Source: Chloroflexota bacterium (GTDB lineage Bacteria; Chloroflexota; Anaerolineae; Anaerolineales; UBA11657). Taken from it: 13,786 nucleotides of DNA. The notes under the pieces are model-generated. The model was given only the letters and a program-made list of their open reading frames with translations, was not told the origin of the DNA and did no database searches. Of this stretch, positions 1 to 6,207 are shown one piece after another. Location: positions 1 through 13,786 of the forward strand of contig QWRL01000041.1 in assembly GCA_003670425.1 (NCBI GenBank). The letters run 5' to 3'. The stretch's first letter is position 1; each line of letters opens with the position of its first letter. Position numbers and translations under genes: made by a program.

Positions 1-56
1 ATACCCCCCGCGCCCGGACCCAAGCCGACAATCGTGATCAAAATATCGGAGCTCAT
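1..56 (-). CDS. Tetrapyrrole methylase / MazG-like (YabN-type) protein, N-terminal fragment
   Basis: Only the first 18 codons lie in the window; the gene runs off the left edge. It begins with ATG at 54-56 and the visible start reads MSSDILITIVGLGPGAGG. The hydrophobic strand followed by VGLGPG is the typical N-terminal signature of the SAM-dependent tetrapyrrole (corrin/porphyrin) methylase fold. This fold also forms the N-terminal half of YabN-type proteins, where it is fused to a MazG nucleotide pyrophosphohydrolase. The 16S rRNA methylase RsmI shares the fold but normally starts with a VATPIGN motif, which is not seen. The gene lies beyond the terminator that closes the ribosomal operon, so it is probably a separate unit. 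Only a weak GAG-like ribosome binding site precedes it. The fold assignment is fairly secure for so short a piece; the MazG fusion is inference. Confidence 0.6.
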   Translation of the reverse strand, partial: MSSDILITIVGLGPGAGG

Positions 57-68
57 GGACACTCGGCA

Positions 69-74
69 ATTGTA
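69..74 (-). promoter_or_regulatory. Possible -10 box for the left-edge gene
   Basis: Read on the minus strand this is TACAAT, five of six matches to the sigma-70 consensus, 12 bases before the ATG at 56. A -35 match is poor (CTTACG at about 15 bases spacing). If it is used, the 5' leader would be only a few bases long. It sits after the rpsI terminator, where a new promoter would be expected. This is weak evidence from one short motif. Confidence 0.22.
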
Positions 75-103
75 ACTTCACCAAGCTAACGTAAGCGCCT
101 ATG

Positions 104-136
104 TAAAAACAAACTGCCGGTTGGAACCGGCAGTTT
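104..136 (-). terminator. Rho-independent terminator after rpsI
   Basis: Positions 111-122 and 125-136 form a perfect 12-base inverted repeat (AAACTGCCGGTT and its complement) separated by two bases; in RNA the loop would open to about four to six bases. On the minus strand the hairpin is followed by GTTTTTAC, giving a U-tract at 109-105. The hairpin begins five bases after the rpsI stop codon. There is no matching T-run on the other side, so it acts only for minus-strand transcripts. It marks the end of the ribosomal protein operon. Confidence 0.92.
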
Positions 137-141
137 GAGCA

Positions 142-540
142 CTAACGCTTTGTGTAAGTGGGCGCCTTGCGAGCCCGCTTAAGGCCCGGCTTCTTGCGCT
201 CCTTCTCGCGCGCATCACGGGTTAGCAGCCCGGCCTTGCGCAGCTGCGGCCGCAGCTCCTCGTTAATCTTGAGCAGCGCACGCGCAATTGCATGCCGCGA
301 TGCATCGGACTGGCCAGTTATCCCGCCGCCCAGCACCACAATCGTTATATCAAACTGCTTTTCCGTCCCGGTCGCCCGCAAAGGCGAAACAGCGGAGTCG
401 TAATCACCCAGCCGGTCAAAGTATTCACGGCCCGGCAGATCATTCACGGTCATCTTGCCCGCGCCGCCCGGGAACAAACGCGCCCGCGCAGTACTGCGCT
501 TGCGCCGTCCCACACCTTCGTAATATTGCTGGTCAGTCAT
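142..540 (-). CDS. rpsI: 30S ribosomal protein S9
   Basis: S9 is a head protein of the small subunit; its C-terminal tail reaches the P-site tRNA. The product is 132 residues, normal for the family. It starts MTDQQYYEGVGRRKRSTAR, with the expected YEGVGRRKR motif. The centre carries GGGITGQSDASRHAIARAL, and the basic tail ends RKAPTYTKR, the counterpart of the usual RKAPQFSKR. An in-frame start exists further upstream at 615, but the ATG at 538-540 has GAGG (550-553) nine bases before it and gives the standard N-terminus. It is the last gene of the operon, 20 bases after rplM and five bases before a strong terminator. The pair rplM-rpsI is nearly universal in bacteria. Confidence 0.97.
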   Translation of the reverse strand: MTDQQYYEGVGRRKRSTARARLFPGGAGKMTVNDLPGREYFDRLGDYDSAVSPLRATGTEKQFDITIVVLGGGITGQSDASRHAIARALLKINEELRPQLRKAGLLTRDAREKERKKPGLKRARKAPTYTKR

Positions 541-560
541 GTAATTAATCCTCGCGCCAA

Positions 561-995
561 CTATACCGGCATTGCCGTCGGCTGCTGCGCAGCATGCGGA
601 TGTTCCCCGCCGCAATAGATCTTCAGCTTGTGCAGCATCTGGCGCCCCAGCGGCGTTTTGGGCAGCATGCCGCGCACGGCCATCTCAAGTGCGCGTTCGG
701 GGTGGGTCTCAAGCAGGCGCCGCAAGGTTATTTCCTTCAGCCCGCCCAGATAAAGGGAGTGCCGGTAATATTTTTTCTGATCAAGGCGGTCGCCGGTCAC
801 AATAACCTTCTCAGCATTGATGACAACCACAAAGTCCCCCGTGTCCAGCGACGGACTAAACATCGGCTTGTGTTTGCCGCGCAAAATTACCGCAATGCGC
901 GTAGCTAGACGCCCGAGCGTAAGCCCGCTGGCATCAACCACGAACCACACGGGCTCCACCTCACTTGATTTGGTTGCGTAAGTTTTATACACCAC
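561..995 (-). CDS. rplM: 50S ribosomal protein L13
   Basis: L13 is an early-assembly large-subunit protein that binds 23S rRNA. The 144 residues include the family landmarks: VWFVVDASGLTLGRLATRIA near the N-terminus, LRGKHKP, the DTGDFVVVINAEKV strand, KKYYRHSLYLGGLKE, and MAVRGMLPKTPLGRQMLHKLKIY near the C-terminus. There is no ATG. The start is GTG, and two GTG codons stand in tandem (993-995 and 990-992). The sequence GAGG at 1000-1003 is four bases from the first and seven from the second, so the second may be the true start and the protein one residue shorter. That Shine-Dalgarno sequence overlaps the truA stop codon, which suggests coupling with truA. The gene is followed 20 bases on by rpsI. 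Confidence 0.96.
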   Translation of the reverse strand: MVYKTYATKSSEVEPVWFVVDASGLTLGRLATRIAVILRGKHKPMFSPSLDTGDFVVVINAEKVIVTGDRLDQKKYYRHSLYLGGLKEITLRRLLETHPERALEMAVRGMLPKTPLGRQMLHKLKIYCGGEHPHAAQQPTAMPV

Positions 996-999
996 AATA

Positions 1000-1003
1000 C
1001 CTC
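1000..1003 (-). promoter_or_regulatory. rplM ribosome binding site overlapping the truA stop
   Basis: The minus strand reads TGAGG, where TGA (1004-1002) is the truA stop and GAGG is the Shine-Dalgarno core for rplM. Spacing is four bases to the first GTG and seven to the second. The spacing favours the second GTG as the start and implies that ribosomes finishing truA begin rplM. Confidence 0.65.
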
Positions 1004-1739
1004 AATACTCCACTGCTACAAGACTCAACCCATGCGCCGGCGCAGCGCTCCCGGAAAGTTTCCGGTCGCAGGCTGCCAGCCGTCTCTCAATTTCTCCCAC
1101 AGGCCATGCCCCCCAACCAACCTGGCACAGCGAACCCACAATGCTTCTAACCATGCGGTACAAGAAGCCGTCTGCCGCAATCTCAAACAAAAGCACAGCA
1201 CCATCGCTAGACCATGCCGCGCGCGTCACCGTGCGCACTGTGCTGCCGCCACCTTCTGGCGCAGTGCCAAATGTTGCAAAGTCATGCTCGCCGAGCAGCG
1301 CATTCGCGCCCGCGCCCATCAACTTCACATCCAGCTCCGGCCACGCATTCCAGTGGCTGCGCGCTGTGCGCGGCAGTCGCACGGCCGCGTTATAAATCTG
1401 GTACTCGTACCGCCGCAATTTCGCAGCGAAGCGCGGATGAAAATCAGCACCCGCGACCTCAACTTTCTGCACCGCAACATCCAGCGCCAAGTGTGCATTT
1501 ATCGCCGCACACAACCGCTCCGCACCGTGCACCCAATCCAAGTCAAACGCAATCACCTGCCCGCTGGCATGCACACCACTGTCTGTTCGCCCGGCAGCCA
1601 ACACAGTCACGGCTGGTTGATGGCTAATTCTCCCAAGTGCCGCCTCAACTTCTCCCTGCACGCTGCGCCCCGCGGCCTGCCTTTGATACCCGCAAAAATC
1701 CGTGCCATCATAGGCCAGCAGCGCCCGATAGCGACCCAT
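1002..1739 (-). CDS. truA: tRNA pseudouridine(38-40) synthase
   Basis: TruA isomerises uridines 38, 39 and 40 in the anticodon stem of many tRNAs to pseudouridine. The product is 245 residues, as usual. It starts MGRYRALLAYDGTDFCGYQRQ. The catalytic motif AAGRTDSGVHASGQ places the nucleophile at Asp53, with Arg51 beside it. Later family blocks are RRYEYQIYN, the SHWNAW stretch, ALLGEHDFATF, and ADGFLYRMVRSIVGSL, which forms the core of the second half. The C-terminus has SGSAAPAHGLSLVAVEY, a slightly divergent form of the usual AG-TAP-GL ending. The ATG at 1737-1739 follows rplQ by 12 bases with only a weak GGGCGG-like binding site. The stop overlaps the rplM binding site. Its position between rplQ and rplM is shared with Firmicutes and Chloroflexota. 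Confidence 0.96.
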   Translation of the reverse strand: MGRYRALLAYDGTDFCGYQRQAAGRSVQGEVEAALGRISHQPAVTVLAAGRTDSGVHASGQVIAFDLDWVHGAERLCAAINAHLALDVAVQKVEVAGADFHPRFAAKLRRYEYQIYNAAVRLPRTARSHWNAWPELDVKLMGAGANALLGEHDFATFGTAPEGGGSTVRTVTRAAWSSDGAVLLFEIAADGFLYRMVRSIVGSLCQVGWGAWPVGEIERRLAACDRKLSGSAAPAHGLSLVAVEY

Positions 1740-1751
1740 TCCGCCCGACGG

Positions 1752-2132
1752 CTACTCCTCTACCAGCTCGAGCAACACCTGCTTCGCAGCATCGCCCCGC
1801 CGCGCCTCCAGCTTCAGCATCCGCGTATACCCACCGGCGCGGTTCACGTAGCGCGGCGCAATGTCGTCAAACACTTTCTTGGCCAGCGCTTGATCGCCGA
1901 TGCGGCTGATCACAAGCCTGCGGGCATGCACCAACCGCACGGCGTCGCCGGTTAATCGCCCGCGCTTGGCAATCGTGATAATGCGCTCAATTTCGCCGCG
2001 CACTGCGCGCGCCTTGGCTTCGGTTGTCTGAATGCGCTCGTGCTGAATGACATCCTTCATCAAACTGCGCCGCATGGAGTTGCGGTGCGCAGCACTCTTA
2101 TTCAGCCGCCGCCCGGCAATACGATGCCTCAT
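1752..2132 (-). CDS. rplQ: 50S ribosomal protein L17
   Basis: L17 lies on the solvent side of the large subunit near the exit tunnel. The 126-residue product starts MRHRIAGRRLNKSAAHRNSMRRSL, a clear match to the family's MRHRK-GRKL-R---HR-A--RN- pattern. The middle part has ERIQTTEAKARAVRGEIERIITIAKRG, and the end has GGYTRMLKLEARRGDAAKQVLLELVEE, again canonical. The ATG start overlaps the rpoA stop as ATGA (2132-2129), so translation is probably coupled to rpoA, as in many bacteria. No separate Shine-Dalgarno sequence is needed. Confidence 0.98.
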   Translation of the reverse strand: MRHRIAGRRLNKSAAHRNSMRRSLMKDVIQHERIQTTEAKARAVRGEIERIITIAKRGRLTGDAVRLVHARRLVISRIGDQALAKKVFDDIAPRYVNRAGGYTRMLKLEARRGDAAKQVLLELVEE

Positions 2133-3118
2133 GACGGAGTTTCCTGCTCAGGCGATTCGGTTGCGAAGAACTCGGCATCCACCAAACCTTCCAGAACGAG
2201 CTTGTCACGCAGCTCATCGCGCGACTTCTCGCCAAAATTCCGGATCGACAACATAGCATCCGGGCTCTTCTTCACATAATCCACCAGCTCGCCAACGGTA
2301 TGAATACCAGATCGCTTAAGCGCATTGAACACGCGCACGCTAAGCTGCAGCGTGTCAATGGAGCGCTCATAAAGCTCGCCCACACCCTTTACCGCCACCG
2401 CTTCATCAGTCTCAACGCCCGCCATCATCTCCTCGGTGACGCCCGAAATCTCACGCAAGTGATGCATCAGGATCGCCGCACTGCCGCTCATGGCATCCTC
2501 GGGGCTGATGGTGCCGTCTGTCCAAATTTCCATCACCAGTTTGTCAAAGCCAATGTTCTGGCCGTGGCGCGCGCTCTCAACATCCCAGTTCACCTTGCGC
2601 ACGGGGCTGAAGACTGCGTCAACCGGAAGCTCACCAATTGGCAGGCGCCCGCGCTCCTCGCCGACGGAGAATCCGCGCCCGCGCTGGGCAGAGAGCTCCA
2701 TGTCAAACTTCGCCCGCTCTCCATCCATCGTAAATAAATATAGCTCGGGGTTGATGATCTCAACCTCCGGCGGGCAAATAATGTCCGCCGCAGTTACTGT
2801 GCCCTCGCCGCGAACTTTCAGGTACAAGCGCGCCACCGCGCCTTCCAGCAGCTTCAAGCGCAGATCGCGCAGATGCAGCATTACCTGCAGCATATCTTCG
2901 CGCATGCCCGGCACCGCAGTGAACTCATGGTACGTGTCACTAATGCGCACCGAGGTAATCGCTGCGCCATCCAGCGAAGAGAGCAGCACCCGCCGCAAAG
3001 CATTCCCCAGCGTAATGCCATAGCCCGCCTCGAGCGGTCCGATGCTGTATTTCCCATAATTTCGCGCCACACGGTCGCGCTCAATTTTTGGAGTTGCAAA
3101 ACCACTTATAGTAATCAA
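2129..3118 (-). CDS. rpoA: DNA-directed RNA polymerase alpha subunit
   Basis: The alpha subunit dimerises to start RNA polymerase assembly and contacts UP elements and activators. The 329-residue product has the N-terminal assembly domain (about 1-230), with the dimerisation signature GYGITLGNALRRVLLSSLDG at 32-51, and a linker. The C-terminal domain (about 248-312) begins LYERSIDTLQLSVRVFNALK. Residues matching the E. coli DNA-binding set are present: Arg262 (R265), Asn265 (N268), Gly296, Lys298 and Ser299. A short acidic tail follows, ending SPEQETPS. The start is TTG at 3116-3118, with GGGAGG eight bases upstream and an in-frame stop just before it; no ATG is available. It lies 31 bases after rpsD and overlaps rplQ by four bases. 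Confidence 0.98.
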   Translation of the reverse strand: MITISGFATPKIERDRVARNYGKYSIGPLEAGYGITLGNALRRVLLSSLDGAAITSVRISDTYHEFTAVPGMREDMLQVMLHLRDLRLKLLEGAVARLYLKVRGEGTVTAADIICPPEVEIINPELYLFTMDGERAKFDMELSAQRGRGFSVGEERGRLPIGELPVDAVFSPVRKVNWDVESARHGQNIGFDKLVMEIWTDGTISPEDAMSGSAAILMHHLREISGVTEEMMAGVETDEAVAVKGVGELYERSIDTLQLSVRVFNALKRSGIHTVGELVDYVKKSPDAMLSIRNFGEKSRDELRDKLVLEGLVDAEFFATESPEQETPS

Positions 3119-3126
3119 TGATCAAT

Positions 3127-3132
3127 CCTCCC
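3127..3132 (-). promoter_or_regulatory. Strong Shine-Dalgarno site deciding the rpoA TTG start
   Basis: On the minus strand this reads GGGAGG, eight bases before TTG (3118-3116). An in-frame TGA lies two codons upstream of the TTG, and the family N-terminus (MITISGFATPKIE) fits this start, so TTG is very likely the real initiation codon. Confidence 0.8.
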
Positions 3133-3149
3133 GCTGCAAGCCTTGGGGC

Positions 3150-3788
3150 TTAGCGCGAATAAAACTCCACAACCAGCTGCTCATTCACCGGCGTGTCAAT
3201 CTCGTTGCGCAGCGGCAGCTGCAACACTTTGCCGTCCAAATCAGAAATATTGCGACTCAGCCAGCCGGGCGTGGAGCGCACCTCCGCCAAGTCAGACACC
3301 TCTTTGAAATAGCCGTTGGCGCGCGACGACTGGCGCACGCGCACTACATCACCGGCATTCAGCTGCACGGACGGCACGTTGATGCGCCGGTCATTCACAG
3401 TGAAGTGGCCGTGCGAAACCAAGATGCGCGCCTGCGCACGGCTTTGGGCGTAGCCTAGCCGGTAGACAACATTGTCAAGGCGCGTCTCCAGGAGTTGCAG
3501 CATGTTCACGCCGGTGACACCGCGCATTGCGGCAGCCGCCTCGTAATAATGCTGGAACTGGCGCTCAAGCAATCCATAGGTGCGCCGCACGCGCTGCTTG
3601 GCGCGCAACTGCAGCAAAAAGTTAGAATCGCGCTTACGCTTGAATGTTGACTGATTGCCATGCGCGCCCGGTATAAACGGGCGCTTCTCAAACGCACACT
3701 TCGGCGTCAGACAGCGCGAGCCCTTCAGGAAGAGCTTCTCACCCTCTGCGCGGCACAACCTGCAAACCGGACCTGTATACCTTGCCAT
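3150..3788 (-). CDS. rpsD: 30S ribosomal protein S4, zinc-binding form
   Basis: S4 is a primary 16S rRNA binder that starts assembly of the small-subunit body, and it represses its own operon in some bacteria. The 212-residue product starts MARYTGPVCRLCRAEG. Cysteines at 9, 12, 26 and 31 form the N-terminal zinc site known from the Thermus protein. The S4 RNA-binding domain spans about 102-152, with ETRLDNVVYRLGYAQSRAQA and VSHGHFTVNDRRI. The protein ends NEQLVVEFYSR, the family ending. The frame stays open upstream to 4007, but that would run through rpsK. The ATG at 3786-3788 gives the canonical N-terminus and has AGGAGG about 12 bases before it in the 22-base gap after rpsK. Confidence 0.98.
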   Translation of the reverse strand: MARYTGPVCRLCRAEGEKLFLKGSRCLTPKCAFEKRPFIPGAHGNQSTFKRKRDSNFLLQLRAKQRVRRTYGLLERQFQHYYEAAAAMRGVTGVNMLQLLETRLDNVVYRLGYAQSRAQARILVSHGHFTVNDRRINVPSVQLNAGDVVRVRQSSRANGYFKEVSDLAEVRSTPGWLSRNISDLDGKVLQLPLRNEIDTPVNEQLVVEFYSR

Positions 3789-3810
3789 GCTAAGCCAAAC
3801 CCTCCTGAAA

Positions 3811-4203
3811 TTAAACGCGCCGCCGCTTGGGCGGCCGGCACCCGTTATGCGGAACGGGCGTGGTATCAGTGATAGACCGCACTTTGATGCCCAGTGACTG
3901 AATCGCACGAATCGCAGACTCGCGCCCCGGTCCGGGACCCTTGATGAAAACTTCAACTTCCAGCATGCCAAGCTCTTTGGCGGCCTTAGATGCCTCTTCG
4001 GCTGCAACGCGCGCGGCGTACGGCGTACTCTTGCGCGATCCTTTGAACCCGGTTTTGCCGGCGCTGCCCCATGCCAGCGTGTTGCCCTGCTGGTCCGTGA
4101 ACGTTACGATTGTGTTGTTGAACGTGGCGTGCACATAAGCACGCCCGCGCGGAACAACACGCTTCTCGCGCTTGCGGCGCGCAGGTTTGGATTGTGATTT
4201 CAT
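3811..4203 (-). CDS. rpsK: 30S ribosomal protein S11
   Basis: S11 sits on the small-subunit platform near the mRNA exit (Shine-Dalgarno helix) region. The 130 residues contain the family blocks GRAYVHATFNNTIVTFTDQQG, the AWGSAGKTGFKGSRKSTPYAA segment, and KGPGPGRESAIRAIQSLG. The C-terminus ITDTTPVPHNGCRPPKRRRV is almost invariant in bacteria. The ATG at 4201-4203 is preceded by an AGGG stretch in the 19-base gap after rpsM. Its place between rpsM and rpsD is the standard alpha-operon order. Confidence 0.98.
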   Translation of the reverse strand: MKSQSKPARRKREKRVVPRGRAYVHATFNNTIVTFTDQQGNTLAWGSAGKTGFKGSRKSTPYAARVAAEEASKAAKELGMLEVEVFIKGPGPGRESAIRAIQSLGIKVRSITDTTPVPHNGCRPPKRRRV

Positions 4204-4222
4204 TTACCCTAATTCCCCCGTG

Positions 4223-4612
4223 CTACTTGCGTGCACCACGCTTCTTGCCGCGCCCGGCCACCGTCTTCTTGGTGCCCTTGCGGGTGCGCGCATTGGTGCG
4301 CGTGCGCTGGCCGCGCATTGGCAAATTGGTGCGGTGCCGCCGCCCGCGGTAGGAGCCGATCTCCACGAGGCGCTTGATATTAAGCTGCACCTGACGCCGC
4401 AGGTCACCCTCCACCTGCAACCCGTTGCTGGTGATGTATTCGCGCAGCTTAGCCTCCTCCGCCTCAGTCAAGTCCTTGACACGCGTGTCCGGATTTATCC
4501 CGGTCGCAGCAAGAATTTTGTGTGAAGTGGAAAGTCCGACACCAAAAATATAGGTCATGCCAATCTCCACGCGTTTGCTGCGTGGAAGCTCGACGCCCTC
4601 AATTCGTGCCAT
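4223..4612 (-). CDS. rpsM: 30S ribosomal protein S13
   Basis: S13 lies in the head of the small subunit and takes part in intersubunit bridges and tRNA contacts. The 129-residue product starts MARIEGVELPRSKRVEIGMTYIFGVG, typical of the family. It has the helical middle TRVKDLTEAEEAKLREYI and the basic tail with GSYRGRRHRTNLPMRGQRT followed by RTNARTRKGTKKTV. The ATG at 4610-4612 has AAGGTG about six bases before it. It starts the alpha cluster, 30 bases after rpmJ, which leaves no room for the long structured leader that S4 binds ahead of rpsM in E. coli. Confidence 0.98.
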   Translation of the reverse strand: MARIEGVELPRSKRVEIGMTYIFGVGLSTSHKILAATGINPDTRVKDLTEAEEAKLREYITSNGLQVEGDLRRQVQLNIKRLVEIGSYRGRRHRTNLPMRGQRTRTNARTRKGTKKTVAGRGKKRGARK

Positions 4613-4642
4613 AGTTCACCTTTATGCTAGCCACTGCTGCGC

Positions 4643-4756
4643 TTAACCCTGGCGCTGCTTGTGGCGCGGGTTCTCGCACACAATAAACACGCGCCGCCGC
4701 CGGCGCACAATTTTGCACTTGGGGCAGCGGGGCCGCACCGAAGCTGAAACTTTCAT
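4643..4756 (-). CDS. rpmJ: 50S ribosomal protein L36, zinc-ribbon form
   Basis: L36 is the smallest large-subunit protein and binds 23S rRNA through a zinc ribbon. The reading frame from ATG at 4754-4756 to TAA at 4643-4645 encodes 37 residues, starting MKVSASVRPRCPKCKIVRR and ending ENPRHKQRQG. The zinc ligands Cys11, Cys14, Cys27 and His32 are all present, so this is the zinc-binding (C+) form. A GAGGAG sequence lies about ten bases upstream. It sits between map and rpsM, where bacteria often have infA-rpmJ; here it follows map directly with a 34-base gap and infA is absent. Confidence 0.97.
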   Translation of the reverse strand: MKVSASVRPRCPKCKIVRRRRRVFIVCENPRHKQRQG

Positions 4757-4790
4757 AATCCGCCATCTCCTCTATCCGGGCTCCAATCAC

Positions 4791-5555
4791 TTAGAGCCGC
4801 GTAAGTATTTCTGCATCGCCATCCTGTATGGCAATGGTATGTTCAAAATGCGCCGTCAGCCGGCCGTCCTTCGCAGCCACGGTCCACTCATCATCCAGCA
4901 GCTGCGTGGCGTAGTGCCCCGCGAGCACCATCGGCTCCATCGCAATTGTCATGCCCGTCCGCAGGCGCAGCCCCGTGCCCGCCTTGCCGTGGTTGGGAAT
5001 GTGCGGATCTTCATGCAACTCGCGCCCCACTCCATGGCTGGTGTGCTCGCGAATGACATTGAAGCCATGCGCTTCCACCACCTTCTGCATCGCGGCGCCA
5101 ACATCGCCGCTCTGGTTTCCGTTGCGGCTCGCTGCTATCGCCGCATACAATGCCTGCTCGGTCACCTGCAACAACTCGCGCGCCTCCGCGCCAATTGTTC
5201 CCACTGCAAACGTCCACGCCCCGTCGGCCACCCATCCATCTAACAGGGCGCCGCAATCAATTGTCAAAATGTCCCCGTCTACCAGGCGGCGGGTGCCTGG
5301 GACACCGTGCACCACCTGCTCATTCACAGACATGCAGGTGTACCCGGGGTACGGCTTGCGCGCCTGTGCCGGCTGGTAGCCAATAAACGGGCTGGTTGCG
5401 CCTTGCCGCTCCAACACCTGCCCTGCCAGCTGGTCCAATTCCAGCGTCGTTACACCCGGGCGCACCTTTGCACCCACATCTTGCAGCAATGTTGCCACCA
5501 CCCGCCCGGCGCGCCGCATGCTGGCAATCTCTGCGGCGGTCTTGATCACAATCAT
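4791..5555 (-). CDS. map: Methionine aminopeptidase, type I
   Basis: This metalloenzyme removes the starting methionine from new proteins as they leave the ribosome. The 254 residues have the type I pita-bread fold signatures. The five metal ligands can be placed: Asp100 (LTIDCG), Asp111 (ADGAW), His174 (SHGVG), Glu207 (AMEPMV) and Glu238 (HFEHT). The substrate-side histidines are His83 (VVHGVP) and His181 (ELHEDP). No N-terminal zinc-finger extension and no type II insert are present. The ATG overlaps the adk stop as ATGA (5555-5552), implying translational coupling. The pairing adk-map inside the ribosomal cluster is common in Gram-positive-like bacteria. It is followed 34 bases later by rpmJ, with infA missing between them. 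Confidence 0.97.
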   Translation of the reverse strand: MIVIKTAAEIASMRRAGRVVATLLQDVGAKVRPGVTTLELDQLAGQVLERQGATSPFIGYQPAQARKPYPGYTCMSVNEQVVHGVPGTRRLVDGDILTIDCGALLDGWVADGAWTFAVGTIGAEARELLQVTEQALYAAIAASRNGNQSGDVGAAMQKVVEAHGFNVIREHTSHGVGRELHEDPHIPNHGKAGTGLRLRTGMTIAMEPMVLAGHYATQLLDDEWTVAAKDGRLTAHFEHTIAIQDGDAEILTRL

Positions 5556-6193
5556 GCGGGCCGCAGCTCCCGTGCTGCAGCCACAATCAACTGCAACACA
5601 TCGGCAATCGCCAGCTCGCCATCAAACTCCCGCAACACCCCGGCCTTCCGGTAGTACTCCAGCAGCGGGGCGGTGTTCGCGTAATACTCCGCAATCCGCC
5701 GGCGCACTGTGTGCTCCGCATCGTCCGGCCGCTGCTCCAAGTCCGCTCCCTCCGGGGGCGGGTTGTACTTCACATGATAAATGCGCCCGGTGCGCCGGTC
5801 AGTCCGCCGCCCCGTTAAGCGCTCCACAAGTATTTGGTCGCTTACTTTTATGTAAGGCGCCAAACTTATCTTATCGCCCGCCTCTGCCAACAGCCCGCTC
5901 AGAGCCTCGGCTTGCGGCAGCGTACGCGGGAAGCCATCCAAAATTGCACCGCGCACACAGTCCGGCGCACGCAACCGCTCGCGCACCAGCTCAATCGTTA
6001 GCTCATCCGGCACCAGCGCCCCACTCGCCAGAACTGCCTCAACCCGCTTGCCAAGCGCAGACCCGGCCCGGATGTTATCCCGAAACAGGTCGCCTGTTGA
6101 AATATGCACCAGCTCCAACAAGCGCGCCAGCTCTTTAGCCTGCGTGCCCTTGCCCGCACCCGGCGGGCCAATCATCACAAAATAAAACGGCAA
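5552..6193 (-). CDS. adk: Adenylate kinase, lid without zinc site
   Basis: Adenylate kinase converts AMP and ATP to two ADP and sets the adenylate balance. The 213-residue product has the P-loop GPPGAGKGTQ at 9-18, the AMP-binding segment HISTGDLFR (30-38), and DGFPRT at 86-91. The lid is the long form, from about 128 (GRRTDRRTGRIYHVKYNPP), with the LEQRPDD arginine/aspartate motif near 152-158. The lid has no cysteines, so it lacks the zinc site often seen in Gram-positive enzymes. The start is TTG at 6191-6193: an in-frame TAG (the secY stop) lies five codons upstream, and the first ATG, codon 7, would remove the first beta strand. AGGGG at 6203-6207 is nine bases before the TTG and overlaps the secY stop. 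Confidence 0.96.
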   Translation of the reverse strand: MPFYFVMIGPPGAGKGTQAKELARLLELVHISTGDLFRDNIRAGSALGKRVEAVLASGALVPDELTIELVRERLRAPDCVRGAILDGFPRTLPQAEALSGLLAEAGDKISLAPYIKVSDQILVERLTGRRTDRRTGRIYHVKYNPPPEGADLEQRPDDAEHTVRRRIAEYYANTAPLLEYYRKAGVLREFDGELAIADVLQLIVAAARELRPA

Positions 6194-6202
6194 ACGCCAG
6201 CG

Positions 6203-6207
6203 CCCCT
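6203..6207 (-). promoter_or_regulatory. Shine-Dalgarno site for the adk TTG start, fused to the secY stop
   Basis: The minus strand reads TAGGGG, where TAG (6208-6206) ends secY and AGGGG is nine bases before the TTG at 6193. This supports the TTG start and indicates that ribosomes ending secY can begin adk. Confidence 0.65.

Noticed and set aside
150..156. Reading the right-edge S19 frame as a new gene starting with GTG at 13770
   Set aside because: The frame stays open to the edge and upstream residues match S19, so the GTG is an internal valine; the entry is kept as a 5'-truncated rpsS at 13585-13786.
541..615. Longer version of rpsI starting at 615
   Set aside because: The extension lies inside the end of rplM and is not S9-like; the ATG at 540 has a binding site and the family N-terminus.
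1032..1955. Long open frame of 307 codons on the plus strand opposite truA and rplQ
   Set aside because: It is exactly opposite two clearly identified genes, its product is rich in Arg, His, Pro and Ala with no recognisable fold, and such frames arise from codon composition in GC-rich genes.
3789..4007. Longer version of rpsD starting at 4007
   Set aside because: It would run through rpsK in another frame; the MARYTGPVCRLC start at 3788 is canonical.
4599..4790. A 63-codon minus-strand frame around rpmJ, considered as a possible infA
   Set aside because: Its sequence has no resemblance to IF-1 and overlaps rpmJ in another frame; the 37-codon rpmJ frame is the real gene.
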